Of a DNA stretch of 7,769 bases, positions 6,622-7,769 are shown in pieces. The notes beneath the pieces are model-generated. The model saw nothing but the letters and a program-made list of their open reading frames with translations, ran no database searches and was not told the origin of the DNA. Both the position numbers and the translations under genes were made by a program. Source of the stretch: an uncultured Lachnospiraceae bacterium. Its GTDB lineage: Bacteria > Bacillota_A > Clostridia > Lachnospirales > Lachnospiraceae. The stretch spans positions 1-7,769 of the forward strand of contig CAMOZF010000079.1 of NCBI GenBank assembly GCA_946630765.1, read 5' to 3'. Position 1 is the stretch's first letter; the number at the start of each line of letters is the position of its first letter.

Positions 6622-7769
6622 TACAGACTCTGCCTTGGGCCGCCGCCAAATGTGGTTTCAGGCTCTCTCGCATTGTCTTCCATGATCGGCCGATCCGGAA
6701 GCGCCGCCATCAGTTCGTCGTCATGATGATATTCCTGACGGGTTACACGATCAAAAATCATGCAGGCGCCATTGTCCTCCGTAACCGCATCCCAGCTTTT
6801 CATCCCGATATGGTTCGGATCGCCCGTATAAGCGAAAGAAACCCACGCCCCGGTCATGATATCCTGCAGTTCCTCCGATACCCCGGGAATATAGGATGCC
6901 TCCAGGTATCTCGCGTTATGGAACATATAGGCTTCTTCCGCATTATGCCACGGAATGGTTCCCGAATTCAGCGGACACTCCAGATTGAAAAGCCAGTTAT
7001 ATGCGGGAGCACAGCCTTCAGCGGCACGCTTTCTGCAGTAATCCCGGTGTGCGGTACGGACTGCCTTGTTGGTGAAAAGCGCATCCACAAGCTTCGCCTG
7101 AGGATAAGCCTTCTTCTGCGCTGCCTTTACGGCATCCGCCGCCGTACCGAAACGCTTTACAAACAGTTCCGACACCAGATTCTCATCCCAATCATTTTTG
7201 GATCCTGCAGCAAAAACATGGTTGTAATTCTGATCAAATTCTCCAAGCACAGAGCCTGCGAGAACAGGGATATTTTTCGTCTCTTCACGGAAGGGATTGA
7301 GAAGCCCGGAGCCATAATAGTAGTCCATATCCCTGACCGGCGCCCACACCATGCCGCCTCCGAAGTTTTCAGAAGCTTTCAGGGCGGCCCTCGCGAGCTT
7401 ATAGTAGGGGATTGTCTCAATTTCACGGATCGTCTCCGCGGTAAGGCCCAACTCCTCTACGACCGCTCTTCCAAGCGCCTTCGAGTCTTCCGGCAGCAGG
7501 TCTTTCGACCCGCTGAAAAGTCCCGACTGAATAACCGCTTTATGGAAGAGGCCGTCTGCGGCCGGTGTCTGTAGGAGCGCGTTAACCTTGCCCCCTCCGC
7601 CGGACTGTCCCATGATGGTAACATTTCCTGGATCTCCGCCGAAAGCCTCGATATTATCATGAATCCACTGAAGCCCGGCGACAAGATCCGCCTGTCCCAG
7701 ATTTCCGGTATAACGGTATTCGTCCCCGAAATCAGAGAGATCAAGATAGCCGATGCAGTTGAGGCGGTG
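6621..7769 (-). CDS. type B carboxylesterase, first of tandem pair, 5' end outside window
   Basis: The frame is open from the window edge (starting HRLNCIGYLDLSDFG) to TAA at 6621, giving 382 residues. Compared with its neighbour, about 150 N-terminal residues, including the oxyanion-hole motif, lie outside the window. An internal ATG at 7613 falls just before the catalytic motif and is not the start. In partial numbering the nucleophile is S56 in MGQSGGGG, the acid E177 in SVLGEF and the histidine H275 in WHNAEE. Over the 83 residues from HRLN to the SG after the nucleophile, 57 are identical to the downstream esterase by my hand alignment. The C-terminal tails diverge (ending GGPRQSL against FGVKPEE). 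This pattern fits an old tandem duplication with later specialisation. The function is cytoplasmic ester hydrolysis if the missing N-terminus resembles the paralogue; the natural substrate is unknown. Confidence 0.94.
   Translation of the reverse strand, partial: HRLNCIGYLDLSDFGDEYRYTGNLGQADLVAGLQWIHDNIEAFGGDPGNVTIMGQSGGGGKVNALLQTPAADGLFHKAVIQSGLFSGSKDLLPEDSKALGRAVVEELGLTAETIREIETIPYYKLARAALKASENFGGGMVWAPVRDMDYYYGSGLLNPFREETKNIPVLAGSVLGEFDQNYNHVFAAGSKNDWDENLVSELFVKRFGTAADAVKAAQKKAYPQAKLVDALFTNKAVRTAHRDYCRKRAAEGCAPAYNWLFNLECPLNSGTIPWHNAEEAYMFHNARYLEASYIPGVSEELQDIMTGAWVSFAYTGDPNHIGMKSWDAVTEDNGACMIFDRVTRQEYHHDDELMAALPDRPIMEDNAREPETTFGGGPRQSL

Noticed and set aside
6507..7574. 355-codon plus-strand open frame antisense to both esterases
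   Set aside because: It crosses the junction between two well-supported genes and has no family features; it is a shadow frame.
7611..7613. ATG at 7613 as start of the first esterase
   Set aside because: The frame continues upstream to the window edge with strong similarity to the neighbouring esterase (HRLN, GYLDLS, FGGDP), so the ATG is internal.

Overview
The window is a stretch of bacterial chromosome with every supportable gene on the minus strand. The base composition looks moderately GC-rich by eye. Strong AGGAGG-type ribosome binding sites, compact hairpin-plus-T terminators and the gene content (a butyrate-kinase homologue and two cytoplasmic type B carboxylesterases) suggest a Firmicute, most likely a fermentative Clostridia-type anaerobe. 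This is inference; there is no rRNA or other taxonomic marker here.

In the direction of transcription (right to left) there are three blocks. Block 1 (7769-4920) holds two adjacent, homologous type B carboxylesterase genes. The first is cut by the window edge. The second starts 14 bases after the first stop, with its Shine-Dalgarno overlapping that stop. The block closes with a strong intrinsic terminator at 4920-4961. Block 2 (about 4870-754) begins with a perfect extended -10 promoter and a GTG-started butyrate-kinase-like gene. A 12-TM major facilitator transporter follows, with an 8-base overlap, then a HAD-family phosphatase and a sugar-isomerase/epimerase-like TIM barrel. It closes with another strong terminator at 754-793. 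The TIM-barrel gene is preceded by its own candidate promoter with a 21-bp inverted repeat across the -10. Block 3 (below 750) is the 5' part of a UvrA-type ABC ATPase that lacks the UvrB-binding insertion. A possible 45-codon ORF overlaps its start.

A reasonable but unproven reading of blocks 1 and 2 is one catabolic locus. The transporter would import an acylated small molecule or export a product. The two esterases would cleave the ester, the ASKHA kinase would handle the released short-chain acid or acyl phosphate, and the TIM barrel and HAD phosphatase would process the polyol or sugar part. The kinase is divergent at several usually conserved active-site positions, so its substrate, and even its activity as a butyrate kinase, is open. 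No phosphotransbutyrylase, mobile element, CRISPR array, tRNA or rRNA is visible. The UvrA2-like gene looks like an unrelated neighbour.
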